Below, in pieces: positions 1 through 4,743 of a stretch of DNA of 5,730 nt. Within the stretch, counting starts at the first letter, position 1. Every line of letters starts with the position of its first letter. The notes under the pieces were generated by a model. The model did not search any database and had not been told where the DNA came from. It worked only from the letters and a program-made list of their open reading frames with translations. Made by a program: the position numbers and the translations under genes. This DNA comes from Colimorpha_A sp045543555 (GTDB lineage: Bacteria; Bacillota; Clostridia; Oscillospirales; CAG-272), in contig JAZQMQ010000014.1 in NCBI GenBank assembly GCA_045543555.1, forward strand, positions 1-5,730. The letters are read 5' to 3'.

Positions 1-293
1 GCTTCCATAGCGTCCAGCCTGTTTTGGTAGGGCAGGTTCTGATAGAACTCACACATGGTATTTACGAGGGAGAGAGTATCTGTGGGGGAGATCAACAGGG
101 CGAGCCTTTTCTCAAACTCGTTGTTTCCGACGATCTTCACCTTGATCGGCTCTTCCTCTTCATCCATGCACTTGATTTCATGTGCCGGTTTACGAATGCC
201 GATGGATCCAAGGTGGTCAGCCATAAGGTAACGCTTGCACGGGAATTCCATGACTAAGGTGTTGCCTTCGTTTTCGATAATTGCTGTAAACAT
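1..293 (-). CDS. Hypothetical protein, 3' end beyond the window edge
   Basis: The reading frame is open from an ATG at 293 to the left edge (97 codons seen, no stop). The start is supported by an AAAGGAG-type ribosome binding site at 299-306, five to eight bases upstream. The protein begins MFTAIIENEGNTLVMEFP and continues through an acidic stretch (CMDEEEEPIKVKI) to a segment reading SPTDTLSLVNTMCEFYQNLP. There is no signal peptide or membrane segment in the visible part. I do not recognise a named domain with certainty. The short, acidic, cytosolic character and the repeated 'IIEN' style start resemble accessory proteins of Clostridia integrative elements (possibly ArdA-like antirestriction proteins), but this is a weak impression. 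It lies downstream of the tRNA operon's terminators, so it probably has its own promoter. That it is a real gene is likely; its function is open. Confidence 0.72.
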   Translation of the reverse strand, partial: MFTAIIENEGNTLVMEFPCKRYLMADHLGSIGIRKPAHEIKCMDEEEEPIKVKIVGNNEFEKRLALLISPTDTLSLVNTMCEFYQNLPYQNRLDAME

Positions 294-323
294 TTTTTCT
301 CCTTTCTTTATGATATTTATGCC

Positions 324-352
324 AATCTCGTTCGTAACGAGGTGGATGTCAA
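324..352 (-). promoter_or_regulatory. Candidate promoter/operator for the left-edge gene
   Basis: On the minus strand a perfect -35 hexamer TTGACA (347-352) lies 54 bases upstream of the start codon at 293. At 17-base spacing the -10 position reads only GAGATT (324-329), a poor match. Between them lies a palindrome, CTCGTT-CGT-AACGAG (327-341), which could be a repressor or activator site. A TATCAT at 310-315 is an alternative -10, but its -35 (GTTACG) is weak. A strong -35 with a weak -10 and a palindrome in the spacer would fit regulated expression; this is inference. Confidence 0.35.
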
Positions 353-375
353 GACACAAAGAATTAACAATTATA

Positions 376-423
376 AAAACAAAAAAGAGGCATATCTGAC
401 GAGAAAATATCGTCAAATATGCC
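376..423 (-). terminator. Intrinsic terminator, minus strand
   Basis: The arms GGCATATCTGACGA (389-402) and TCGTCAAATATGCC (410-423) form a 14-bp stem with one mismatch and a 7-base loop. On the minus strand the stem is followed by CTCTTTTTTGTTTTT, a good U-tract. It would stop transcription coming from the right. It lies about 120 bases beyond the terminator directly behind tRNA-fMet, so it is either a backup or the end of a separate short transcript. Confidence 0.8.
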
Positions 424-530
424 CCTAAAGTGCCTATTCTTTGGTTCAGATCCCTCCCGACGGTCGAAAACCGAGGTTTGCATCTTTTTAACCGCAATGT
501 TATTCGATTTTTGAAAAATCGAGAAAACGC
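424..530. other. Intergenic stretch between two terminators, no gene seen
   Basis: No credible protein gene is visible here. The only structure is a 19-base perfect palindrome (arms TCGATTTTT and AAAAATCGA, 504-522, around a central G). On the minus strand it directly follows the U-tract of the terminator at 542-570. Open frames crossing this stretch also cross the terminators and the tRNA-fMet, have no ribosome binding site, and are not accepted. Confidence 0.6.
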
Positions 531-570
531 GAGAAAAATAAAGAAAACCCGAGGAAACCTCGGGTTTTCT
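527..570 (-). terminator. Intrinsic terminator of the tRNA-Leu/tRNA-fMet operon
   Basis: A perfect 13-bp stem, AGAAAACCCGAGG (542-554) with CCTCGGGTTTTCT (558-570), has a 3-base loop. On the minus strand it is followed by TTCTTTATTTTTCT. It begins 29 bases after the CCA end of tRNA-fMet, exactly where the operon terminator is expected. Confidence 0.9.
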
Positions 571-594
571 CCGGTGCATCTTTTTTGGCACCGG
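571..594. repeat. Short inverted repeat behind tRNA-fMet
   Basis: CCGGTGC (571-577) and GCACCGG (588-594) are perfect 7-bp arms around a 10-base loop. It sits between the mature tRNA-fMet 3' end and the terminator on the minus-strand transcript. It could form a small trailer hairpin that helps 3' processing; its role is inferred from position only. Confidence 0.5.
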
Positions 595-598
595 TACT

Positions 599-676
<78 letters not shown>

Positions 677-699
677 ATATATAACTATTGAAAAGGAAC

Positions 700-786
700 T
701 GGTGCCGGAAACCGGGCTCGAACCGGTACGGTGTTGCCACCGAGGGATTTTAAGTCCCTTGCGTCTGCCTGTTCCGCCACTCCGGC
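700..786 (-). tRNA. tRNA-Leu (anticodon UAA)
   Basis: The acceptor GCCGGAG (786-780) pairs with TTCCGGC (one G-U), the discriminator is A, and CCA is encoded (700-702). The anticodon stem AGGGA/TCCCT encloses CTTAAAA with anticodon TAA at 750-752. The long variable arm, GGTGGCAACACC, forms a stem as in class II leucine tRNAs, and the T-arm is ACCGG-TTCGAGC-CCGGT. At 87 bases with CCA it has the normal length. It is the first gene of the operon, about 15 bases after the predicted transcription start. Confidence 0.97.
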
Positions 787-807
787 GTTCATCTTGCAAC
801 ATAGCGT

Positions 808-836
808 ATTATATCACCCTTTTATGTATTTGTCAA
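808..836 (-). promoter_or_regulatory. Consensus sigma-A promoter of the tRNA operon
   Basis: On the minus strand, TTGACA (831-836) and TATAAT (808-813) are separated by exactly 17 bases, so both hexamers match the vegetative consensus perfectly. The predicted start near 801 gives a leader of about 15 bases before tRNA-Leu. The strength fits stable RNA expression. The acetyltransferase gene ends only 38 bases upstream with no clear terminator, so read-through from that operon could also reach the tRNAs. Confidence 0.93.
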
Positions 837-874
837 GACCTTTTACAAAAAATTGATTTTTCTTTTTCGACATA

Positions 875-1498
875 TTACGAAAACAGATCCCATATGAAGT
901 TCTGTCGCTTTATTTCATACAAATTTCTCGGTACAAATTCATCTTTTGTTATTGCCGAAAAACCTATATTTTTATATTCGCCCTTTATCTTCATATATTT
1001 CTTATGATATCCCTCAAACGTCATACCGCACTTTTGTGTTACCTTTAGACTTGCATCGTTTCCTTCGATAAATTTTGCCTCAACTCTGTTCGCTCCAAGC
1101 TCGATAAATGCAAATTCGATAACTGTGCTTACAACCTCGGTTGCAATTCCCTGCCCCCAATACGACGGATTTAAAACATATCCGACCTCTGCCCTGTCAT
1201 TTTCAAAATCAAACGACGTAAAACCGCAGGTGCCTATCATTTTGCCGCCGTCAGCAAGCGTCACTGCCCAATCGTAATACTCGCCTCTTTTATAGCACTG
1301 ATTTATGCTTTCGAGATAACCGTACGTCTGGTCAGGGCTTTCATGCTCACACCACAAAAGGTATTTTGTCACTTCAGGACGGCACGAATATTCGTACATG
1401 TCCTTATAATCCGAAGTCGTCATTCTGCGAAGGATCAATCTTTCAGTTTTTATTATCGGAATTTTTTTAAAACACTTTAATACTCTATTCTTATTCAT
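875..1498 (-). CDS. GNAT-family N-acetyltransferase (RimJ/RimL type)
   Basis: The protein (207 residues from the chosen start) is a cytosolic acetyl-CoA-dependent N-acetyltransferase of the Acetyltransf_3 group. The N-terminal strand reads TERLILRRMTTSDY, followed by a helix with PEVTKYL. The acetyl-CoA binding motif A is WGQGIATE (about residues 114-121), preceded by AEVGYVLNPSY and followed by an amphipathic helix. The motif-B segment GNDASLKVTQKCGMTFEGY lies near 146-164. Both ATG 1504 and ATG 1498 are in frame. The ribosome binding site AAAGGAAG (1505-1512) leaves two bases before the first and eight before the second, so 1498 is preferred. The gene overlaps the 3' end of the AraC-family gene by eight bases, implying one transcript and translational coupling. 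The substrate is unknown; relatives acetylate ribosomal-protein N-termini, small amines or drugs. It may be a passenger of the regulator's operon rather than its target. Confidence 0.9.
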   Translation of the reverse strand: MNKNRVLKCFKKIPIIKTERLILRRMTTSDYKDMYEYSCRPEVTKYLLWCEHESPDQTYGYLESINQCYKRGEYYDWAVTLADGGKMIGTCGFTSFDFENDRAEVGYVLNPSYWGQGIATEVVSTVIEFAFIELGANRVEAKFIEGNDASLKVTQKCGMTFEGYHKKYMKIKGEYKNIGFSAITKDEFVPRNLYEIKRQNFIWDLFS

Positions 1499-2345
1499 AT
1501 TCATCTTCCTTTATGTCAGGTGATACTCCCGCTTTTCTGTATTTAAGCGGAGTTATCCCAAAACATGATTTAAAGCATTTTATAAAATGGCTCATACTGT
1601 CATAACCTACCTCGCAGGCAATATCAAGTACAGACCGCGACGTATTCAGTAAAAGCTCACTGGCTCTTATAAGCTTTGCCTTTCTCAGATATTCCGACGG
1701 TGTTTTCCCGGTTATTGCCTTGAATGCAGCAATAAATGATGTGTGAGAAACGGGATAGAGACAATAAATATCCCCTGTGCTCTTAAATGTCACCGAGCCC
1801 TTCTCTATTTTTATGATAGCGTCCCGACAATAATACCTTACGTTGTATTCCGAGACAGTTTCGGGCAGCTGAGCGCTCATTATCGACAGGAAGATCACCG
1901 AAATAACGGCTTCCGCAAGACTTACTGACATGGGTGTTGAACACTCATCATCTATTCTGCCCACGCAGTCAAGAATGTAATTTAATTCAGGAGCGTTTAA
2001 GCTTACGGTGATATAATCACTCTTCTGCAGGGCGTTTTTTACCGCATCCTTTCCCACCATAAGTCGCTGAAATCTGTCTTCACTTACCGCTATATTAAAA
2101 TGCTCCGACGTACTGTCGCCGTCTATTTCGTGGGCCACGTCAGGACAAACAATGGTCACGTCCCCGCGCTTCTGCGGAATGTATTCCCCGCCTATACGTC
2201 TGGTTATCTTGCCCCTGGTTACGATTATTATCTCGTAATAGTCCTCATGCAGATACTGCATCAGCGTTTTTCCCTGCCAGAAATGACAGCTAATATTAAG
2301 ATGGTCGGCTCTTTCATTTCTTTTGAATGTATGTTTTTTTATCAT
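1491..2345 (-). CDS. AraC-family transcriptional regulator, cupin sensor type
   Basis: This 284-residue cytosolic DNA-binding regulator has the usual two-domain layout. The N-terminal cupin-like sensor spans about residues 15-90, with YLHEDYYEIIIVTRG (the H-x-x-YYE signature of sugar-sensing members) and KRGDVTIVCPDVAHEI. The C-terminal AraC DNA-binding domain spans about 175-272, with FKAITGKTPSEYLRKAKL after the first helix-turn-helix. The second is VLDIACEVGYDSMSHFIKCF, ending in FGITPLKYRK, the family hallmark. Length and motifs suggest an intact gene. The start is ATG 2345: an in-frame TTG at 2360 lies inside the promoter -10 and has no ribosome binding site. ATG 2345 also lacks one, but it coincides with the predicted transcription start, suggesting a leaderless mRNA. 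It diverges from the alpha-mannosidase relic, so its original job was probably mannoside-responsive control of that enzyme; this is inference from context. Confidence 0.93.
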   Translation of the reverse strand: MIKKHTFKRNERADHLNISCHFWQGKTLMQYLHEDYYEIIIVTRGKITRRIGGEYIPQKRGDVTIVCPDVAHEIDGDSTSEHFNIAVSEDRFQRLMVGKDAVKNALQKSDYITVSLNAPELNYILDCVGRIDDECSTPMSVSLAEAVISVIFLSIMSAQLPETVSEYNVRYYCRDAIIKIEKGSVTFKSTGDIYCLYPVSHTSFIAAFKAITGKTPSEYLRKAKLIRASELLLNTSRSVLDIACEVGYDSMSHFIKCFKSCFGITPLKYRKAGVSPDIKEDEYE

Positions 2346-2351
2346 ACGTCG

Positions 2352-2380
2352 ATGATACAAAATTTTTTGATGTTTGTCAA
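2352..2380 (-). promoter_or_regulatory. Promoter of the araC-type/acetyltransferase operon
   Basis: On the minus strand TTGACA (2375-2380) and TATCAT (2352-2357, five of six consensus bases) are 17 bases apart. After the -10 come six bases and then the ATG at 2345, so the expected transcription start falls on or next to the A of the start codon. No Shine-Dalgarno sequence is present. Together these point to a leaderless transcript. Confidence 0.8.
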
Positions 2381-2391
2381 CGATATTTTAC

Positions 2392-2445
2392 AAAATCGCT
2401 ATTTTTTCTTCAAAAACGATATAATAATAGCGATTTTATCGCTAT
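2392..2445. promoter_or_regulatory. Three-copy ATCGCTAT operator between divergent genes
   Basis: The 8-base box ATCGCTAT occurs at 2395-2402 (plus), 2427-2434 (inverted) and 2438-2445 (plus). Boxes 1 and 2 belong to a perfect 12-bp inverted repeat, AAAATCGCTATT (2392-2403) with AATAGCGATTTT (2426-2437). Boxes 2 and 3 form an 8-bp hairpin-like palindrome around TTT. Box 1 lies at the -35 position of the -10 at 2420-2425, and box 3 overlaps the -10 at 2443-2448. This is most simply the binding region of the adjacent AraC-type protein; no other candidate regulator is in the window. Confidence 0.65.
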
Positions 2446-2448
2446 AAT
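2420..2448 (+). promoter_or_regulatory. Activator-dependent promoter region of the mannosidase relic
   Basis: Two perfect -10 hexamers TATAAT occur at 2420-2425 and 2443-2448. Neither has a recognisable -35 at 16-18 bases (the expected sites read CGCTAT and TATAAT), while an ATCGCTAT box occupies or overlaps the positions concerned. A perfect -10 without a -35 is typical of promoters that need an activator. It leads to the ribosome binding site AAGGAGA (2467-2473) and the ATG at 2481. Confidence 0.5.
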
Positions 2449-2480
2449 TAAGTTAAATTATATCATAAGGAGATACCGTT

Positions 2481-3722
2481 ATGAACAATATGCGGATACT
2501 TGGCGAAAAGAATAACCATCTTGAACAGCGTATCGTCAGAATCGTTGAGCTTCTCGGAAGGCGTACGGTTGTCAAGGCGAAACCCGTAAAGGACATCACC
2601 TATCTTGACGTTCCCTATAAAAAGGGCACAAATATACCCTCACTTGACGGATTTATGCCCTTTGTCGAGGGTTAGCAATGGGACGGTAAGCGGTGACAGA
2701 CACACTTGGTTCCATACAAAAATAAACATTTCCGACACTCCCTACCGTGTTGAACTTCGTGCACATACACAGCTGCATGGTTGGGACGCGCTCAATCCCC
2801 GGTTCTTACTCTATGTTAACGGAACAACGAAGCAGGGACTCGACATCAATCATCCCACCGCAGTTCTCACCGAGCGCGGAGAAACGATATATTCCTCCAT
2901 GGCTACCCCGGAATCAGCGACGAGTGCGACAGAGCGGGGGGTGAGGTAACGAGAGTATTCGGCGCTTCCACAATCACCGACAGAGTTTGGCTCTACTGTG
3001 ACAAGCCCATCGTAGAATTTGACGACGACGCAGATTGGCATTCCAAGCATGTTGTTCTTAAGAGAGAATTCCACGTTGATATTCTCTCGGAAAACGCATC
3101 CTGCGAAACTCAGTTCGGATTTATCGAGCGTCCCACTCATAAGAACACAAGCTGGGATTGGGCGAAATTCGAGGTCTGCGCTCACAAGTACGTAGATATT
3201 TCTGAAGGCAACTACGGAGTTGCGCTTATGAATGAGAGCAAGTTCGGTCACGGTCTTTCGGATAACGTTATCTCCCTTTCCCTCCTCCGCGGACCCATTT
3301 ATCCCTACCCCGACTGCGACATGGGTAAGCATTCCTTCAACTACGCCCTTATGGGACATAGTGGAAATCAGTCCGCTTCCGACGTACTGAAAGAGGCAAC
3401 CTTCTTCAATAACCCCTGCATTGCGGTTCCTGTTAACAATACAATAGGAACGCTTCCCGCTTCATTCTCGGTCGTCAAGACAGCGAGCGAGGACATCATC
3501 ATCGATACGGTGAAGCCCGCAGAAGACGGATGCGGCACCGTTATCCGTATGTACGAGGGCAAGAAAACAAGAGGCGTCGAAACCCTCACCCTCGGCATCA
3601 AGGCGGATAAGGCATATCTCTGCGATATGCTCGAGAATGAGATCAGCGAGCTTTAGATAGTAAACAGAACAATAACAGTTACATATAAGCCCTTTGAGAT
3701 CATTACCGTAAAGGTTAAATAA
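2481..3722 (+). pseudogene. GH38 alpha-mannosidase relic, catalytic region deleted
   Basis: Translation pieced across three segments matches both ends of a bacterial family 38 alpha-mannosidase (normally about 1,000 residues), which removes alpha-linked mannose from glycans. Segment 1 (2481-2672) starts behind AAGGAGA, and segment 2 (about 2692-2884, other frame) has DRHTWFHTKI and YRVELRAHTQLHGWDALNP. These belong to the N-terminal domain. Segment 3 (2886-3653) carries C-terminal motifs: ERPTHKNTSWD, FEVCAHKYVDISE, SLLRGPIYPYPDCDMGKHSF and MLENEISEL. After a nonsense TAG (3654-3656) the same frame continues with VTYKPFEIITVKVK to a natural TAA at 3720-3722. Other lesions are TAG 2673-2675, a +1 shift near 2691-2694 and a -1 shift near 2881-2885. 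The metal-binding catalytic domain, several hundred residues, is absent; the junction lies roughly at 2905-2960. The relic still has its promoter region, ribosome binding site and terminator. It can hardly be active. Confidence 0.9.
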
Positions 3723-3725
3723 ACG

Positions 3726-3754
3726 AAAAAAGCACGGCATCGCCGTGCTTTTTT
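3726..3754. terminator. Bidirectional intrinsic terminator
   Basis: AAAAAAGCACGGC (3726-3738) and GCCGTGCTTTTTT (3742-3754) form a perfect 13-bp stem with a 3-base loop. A U-tract results on either strand. It lies three bases after the ancestral mannosidase stop (3722) and four bases after the stop of the minus-strand CotF-like gene, so it serves both convergent transcripts. Confidence 0.93.
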
Positions 3755-3758
3755 AAAT

Positions 3759-4211
3759 TTAAGAGTACATTCCGTTAGCCTTCATATAGGCGTAGATCTT
3801 TTCGCCGTGCTGTTGCTCCTCCGCTTGAATGTGATTCAACAGGCGGCGGGCGGCGGGGTCGGCAAACTCAAAAATTCCCGTGTTGTAAACCGATGAAACG
3901 TGCTTCTCGGATGCGAGCATATCCTTGCACAAAAACTCATCGCACTTCTTGCTCGTGTCGTCGCAGTAGGAAGCACAACCGCAGAAGCAGTTGTCGGCAT
4001 TTAGTCCGCCGCTTACCTGCTTGACGGTGCCACCCATCATGTCGTTAATTGTTTTGAGATGGCTTCTCTCTCCCTCAGCAAGAGACAAAAACAAATTTTT
4101 CAGCTCAGTGCTGCAGGCGTTGCAGGAATACTTCTCGTATTTTTCAATGCAAAGAAGCTCCTGATCGCGCATGTCCTTGAGTAGATCGGTTTCTTTTTGG
4201 GTAAGATTCAT
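3759..4211 (-). CDS. CotF-like spore coat family protein, ferritin-like fold
   Basis: The 150-residue protein resembles the short clostridial proteins annotated as spore coat protein (CotF family). It is predicted to be a four-helix bundle: helix 1 from about residue 5, helix 2 with LFLSLAEGERSHLKTIN, helix 3 with KDMLASEKHVSSVYNTGIFEF, and helix 4 with RRLLNHIQAEEQQHGEKIY. Possible diiron ligands are E18, the E48-x-x-H51 pair, E102, and the E132-x-x-H135 pair. The 30-residue spacing from E18 to E48 and from E102 to E132 is identical, as in a duplicated two-helix hairpin. The linker (about 75-95) is cysteine-rich, with C75, C77, C79, C83, C90 and C95. The start is fixed by AAAGGAG (4219-4225), seven bases before the ATG. 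The family is linked to sporulation by name; the ligand set also allows a rubrerythrin-like or metal-handling role. No neighbour supports either. Confidence 0.85.
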   Translation of the reverse strand: MNLTQKETDLLKDMRDQELLCIEKYEKYSCNACSTELKNLFLSLAEGERSHLKTINDMMGGTVKQVSGGLNADNCFCGCASYCDDTSKKCDEFLCKDMLASEKHVSSVYNTGIFEFADPAARRLLNHIQAEEQQHGEKIYAYMKANGMYS

Positions 4212-4305
4212 AACAATTCTCCTTTATTTTTGATAAGATTATTGTTACCACCGTAAATACACAATATGCAATCAAGAAAACACAGAAATTAATTTTAATT
4301 TGCTA
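4212..4305. other. AT-rich intergenic region upstream of the CotF-like gene
   Basis: It holds the ribosome binding site of the CotF-like gene (4219-4225) and nothing else that can be assigned firmly. No convincing sigma-A promoter reads into that gene. A TGCATA on the minus strand (4265-4270) resembles a forespore sigma -35, but no matching -10 follows at a good distance. A sporulation-type promoter is possible but unsupported. Confidence 0.4.
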
Positions 4306-4334
4306 TTGATTTTTTACTTTTTATGTGTTATAAT
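4306..4334 (+). promoter_or_regulatory. Sigma-A promoter reading toward tRNA-Ser
   Basis: TTGATT (4306-4311) and TATAAT (4329-4334) are 17 bases apart on the plus strand. The predicted start near 4341 lies about 220 bases before tRNA-Ser. No protein gene or terminator lies in between, so the product would be a long structured leader or a separate small RNA. Confidence 0.72.
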
Positions 4335-4486
4335 TACCAAGTCGTAAAGCAAGTTTTGAACGAGGCTTACGTAAACTAAATATGCACAGTATGCATCATG
4401 AAGAGATATATCGCCTACAGCGATAATTCGCTAAATCTACGTCTGGTGAGAAAGCTCCCCGACCTCCGAGTTGCGAATGCGAAGTG

Positions 4487-4522
4487 GATTCAATGAGCAA
4501 GCTCATTGAGCCTCATCGAATC
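4487..4522 (+). repeat. Nested inverted repeat with two alternative pairings
   Basis: TCAATGAGC (4490-4498) pairs perfectly with GCTCATTGA (4501-4509). The overlapping left arm GATTCAATGAG (4487-4497) can instead pair with CTCATCGAATC (4512-4522), ten of eleven bases. The two pairings exclude each other, as in attenuators; whether either forms in vivo is unknown. The right-hand part also contains the -35 of the proximal tRNA-Ser promoter. Confidence 0.6.
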
Positions 4523-4534
4523 AAGCTCCATAAT
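4506..4534 (+). promoter_or_regulatory. Proximal candidate promoter of tRNA-Ser
   Basis: TTGAGC (4506-4511) and CATAAT (4529-4534) are 17 bases apart. The predicted start near 4541 is about 23 bases before the mature tRNA 5' end, the usual distance for a tRNA promoter. The -10 lies inside the left arm of the 17-bp inverted repeat, so a protein bound there would affect initiation. Confidence 0.5.
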
Positions 4535-4567
4535 TATGATGCACACTTGCGCATCATAATTATGGAG
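4526..4567 (+). repeat. 17-bp perfect inverted repeat running into tRNA-Ser
   Basis: CTCCATAATTATGATGC (4526-4542) and GCATCATAATTATGGAG (4551-4567) are perfect complements around an 8-base loop. The last four bases of the right arm (GGAG) are the first four of the tRNA-Ser acceptor strand. There is no U-tract, so it is not a terminator. As RNA it would pair the tRNA 5' end with the leader; as DNA it would be a large palindrome over the proximal -10. Confidence 0.85.
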
Positions 4568-4652
4568 AGATATCGAAGTGGTCATAACGGGGCTGACTCG
4601 AAATCAGTTTGCGCTCACGCGCACGAGGGTTCGAATCCCTCTCTCTCCGCCA
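4564..4652 (+). tRNA. tRNA-Ser (anticodon CGA)
   Basis: The acceptor GGAGAGA pairs with TCTCTCC, the discriminator is G as required for serine, and CCA is encoded (4650-4652). The anticodon stem GCTGA/TCAGT (one G-U) encloses CTCGAAA with anticodon CGA at 4599-4601. The long variable arm TGCGC-TCAC-GCGCA is typical of serine tRNAs, and the T-arm is GAGGG-TTCGAAT-CCCTC. The length is 89 bases with CCA. It decodes UCG. Unlike the tRNA pair at the left it stands alone, with an unusual palindromic 5' flank and its own terminator. Confidence 0.97.
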
Positions 4653-4676
4653 AATGCGGTTTCAAACCGCGAAAAG

Positions 4677-4710
4677 AAGCCGCAGGACTTAGGGGTCTTG
4701 CGGCTTTTTT
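4677..4710 (+). terminator. Intrinsic terminator of tRNA-Ser
   Basis: AAGCCGCAGGAC (4677-4688) pairs with GTCTTGCGGCTT (4695-4706), one G-U included, around a 6-base loop and runs into six T. A small perfect palindrome, GCGGTTT-C-AAACCGC (4656-4670), lies between the tRNA and the terminator and may form a trailer hairpin. Confidence 0.92.
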
Positions 4711-4743
4711 CATTCTAACACTTAAGTAAATAAGGAGTTTTTC

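Larger units (their letters stand above)
4341..4563 (+). other. Structured non-coding leader ahead of tRNA-Ser
   Basis: No protein gene is supported here. The stretch is dense in inverted repeats: ATGCA/TGCAT (4382-4396), AGCGA/TCGCT (4419-4432), a longer imperfect stem from GTCTGGTGAG to CTCCCCGAC (4441-4463), a perfect 9-bp pair (4490-4509), and a perfect 17-bp pair (4526-4567). A tandem TGCGAA hexamer lies at 4472-4483. None has a U-tract. It matches no RNA family I know (not 6S, SRP RNA, RNase P RNA, tmRNA or T-box). It could be a tRNA leader, an independent small RNA, or an inserted palindromic repeat. Confidence 0.45.

Noticed and set aside
455..485. A CGG-TCGAAAA-CCG arm resembling a tRNA T-arm, considered as a duplicated attachment site
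   Set aside because: Only three pairs form, no acceptor or CCA end is nearby, and it does not match the tRNA-fMet 3' end.
702..1007. Plus-strand open frame over tRNA-Leu and the acetyltransferase 3' end
   Set aside because: It is an antisense shadow of a tRNA and of a well-supported gene.
2346..2360. TTG start for the AraC-family protein at 2360
   Set aside because: The extra five codons lie in the promoter -10 region and no ribosome binding site precedes the TTG; ATG 2345 is preferred.
2605..2949. Independent plus-strand protein of 114 residues
   Set aside because: Its first part is out-of-frame translation of mannosidase segment 1 and its last part is out of frame too; only the middle is genuine mannosidase sequence, so it is a piece of the pseudogene.
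2850..3601. Minus-strand open frames opposite the mannosidase relic
   Set aside because: They are antisense to a frame with clear GH38 motifs; no ribosome binding site or recognisable product.
4230..4275. Sporulation-type promoter for the CotF-like gene (TGCATA as -35)
   Set aside because: No -10 of the sigma-E, F, G or K type follows at a credible distance.
4472..4483. Tandem TGCGAA repeat considered as a CRISPR or iteron start
   Set aside because: There are only two adjacent copies and no spacer structure.
4484..4729. Plus-strand open frame over the palindromes, tRNA-Ser and its terminator
   Set aside because: It translates a tRNA (the GADSKSVCAHAHEGSNPSLSA pattern) and has no ribosome binding site.
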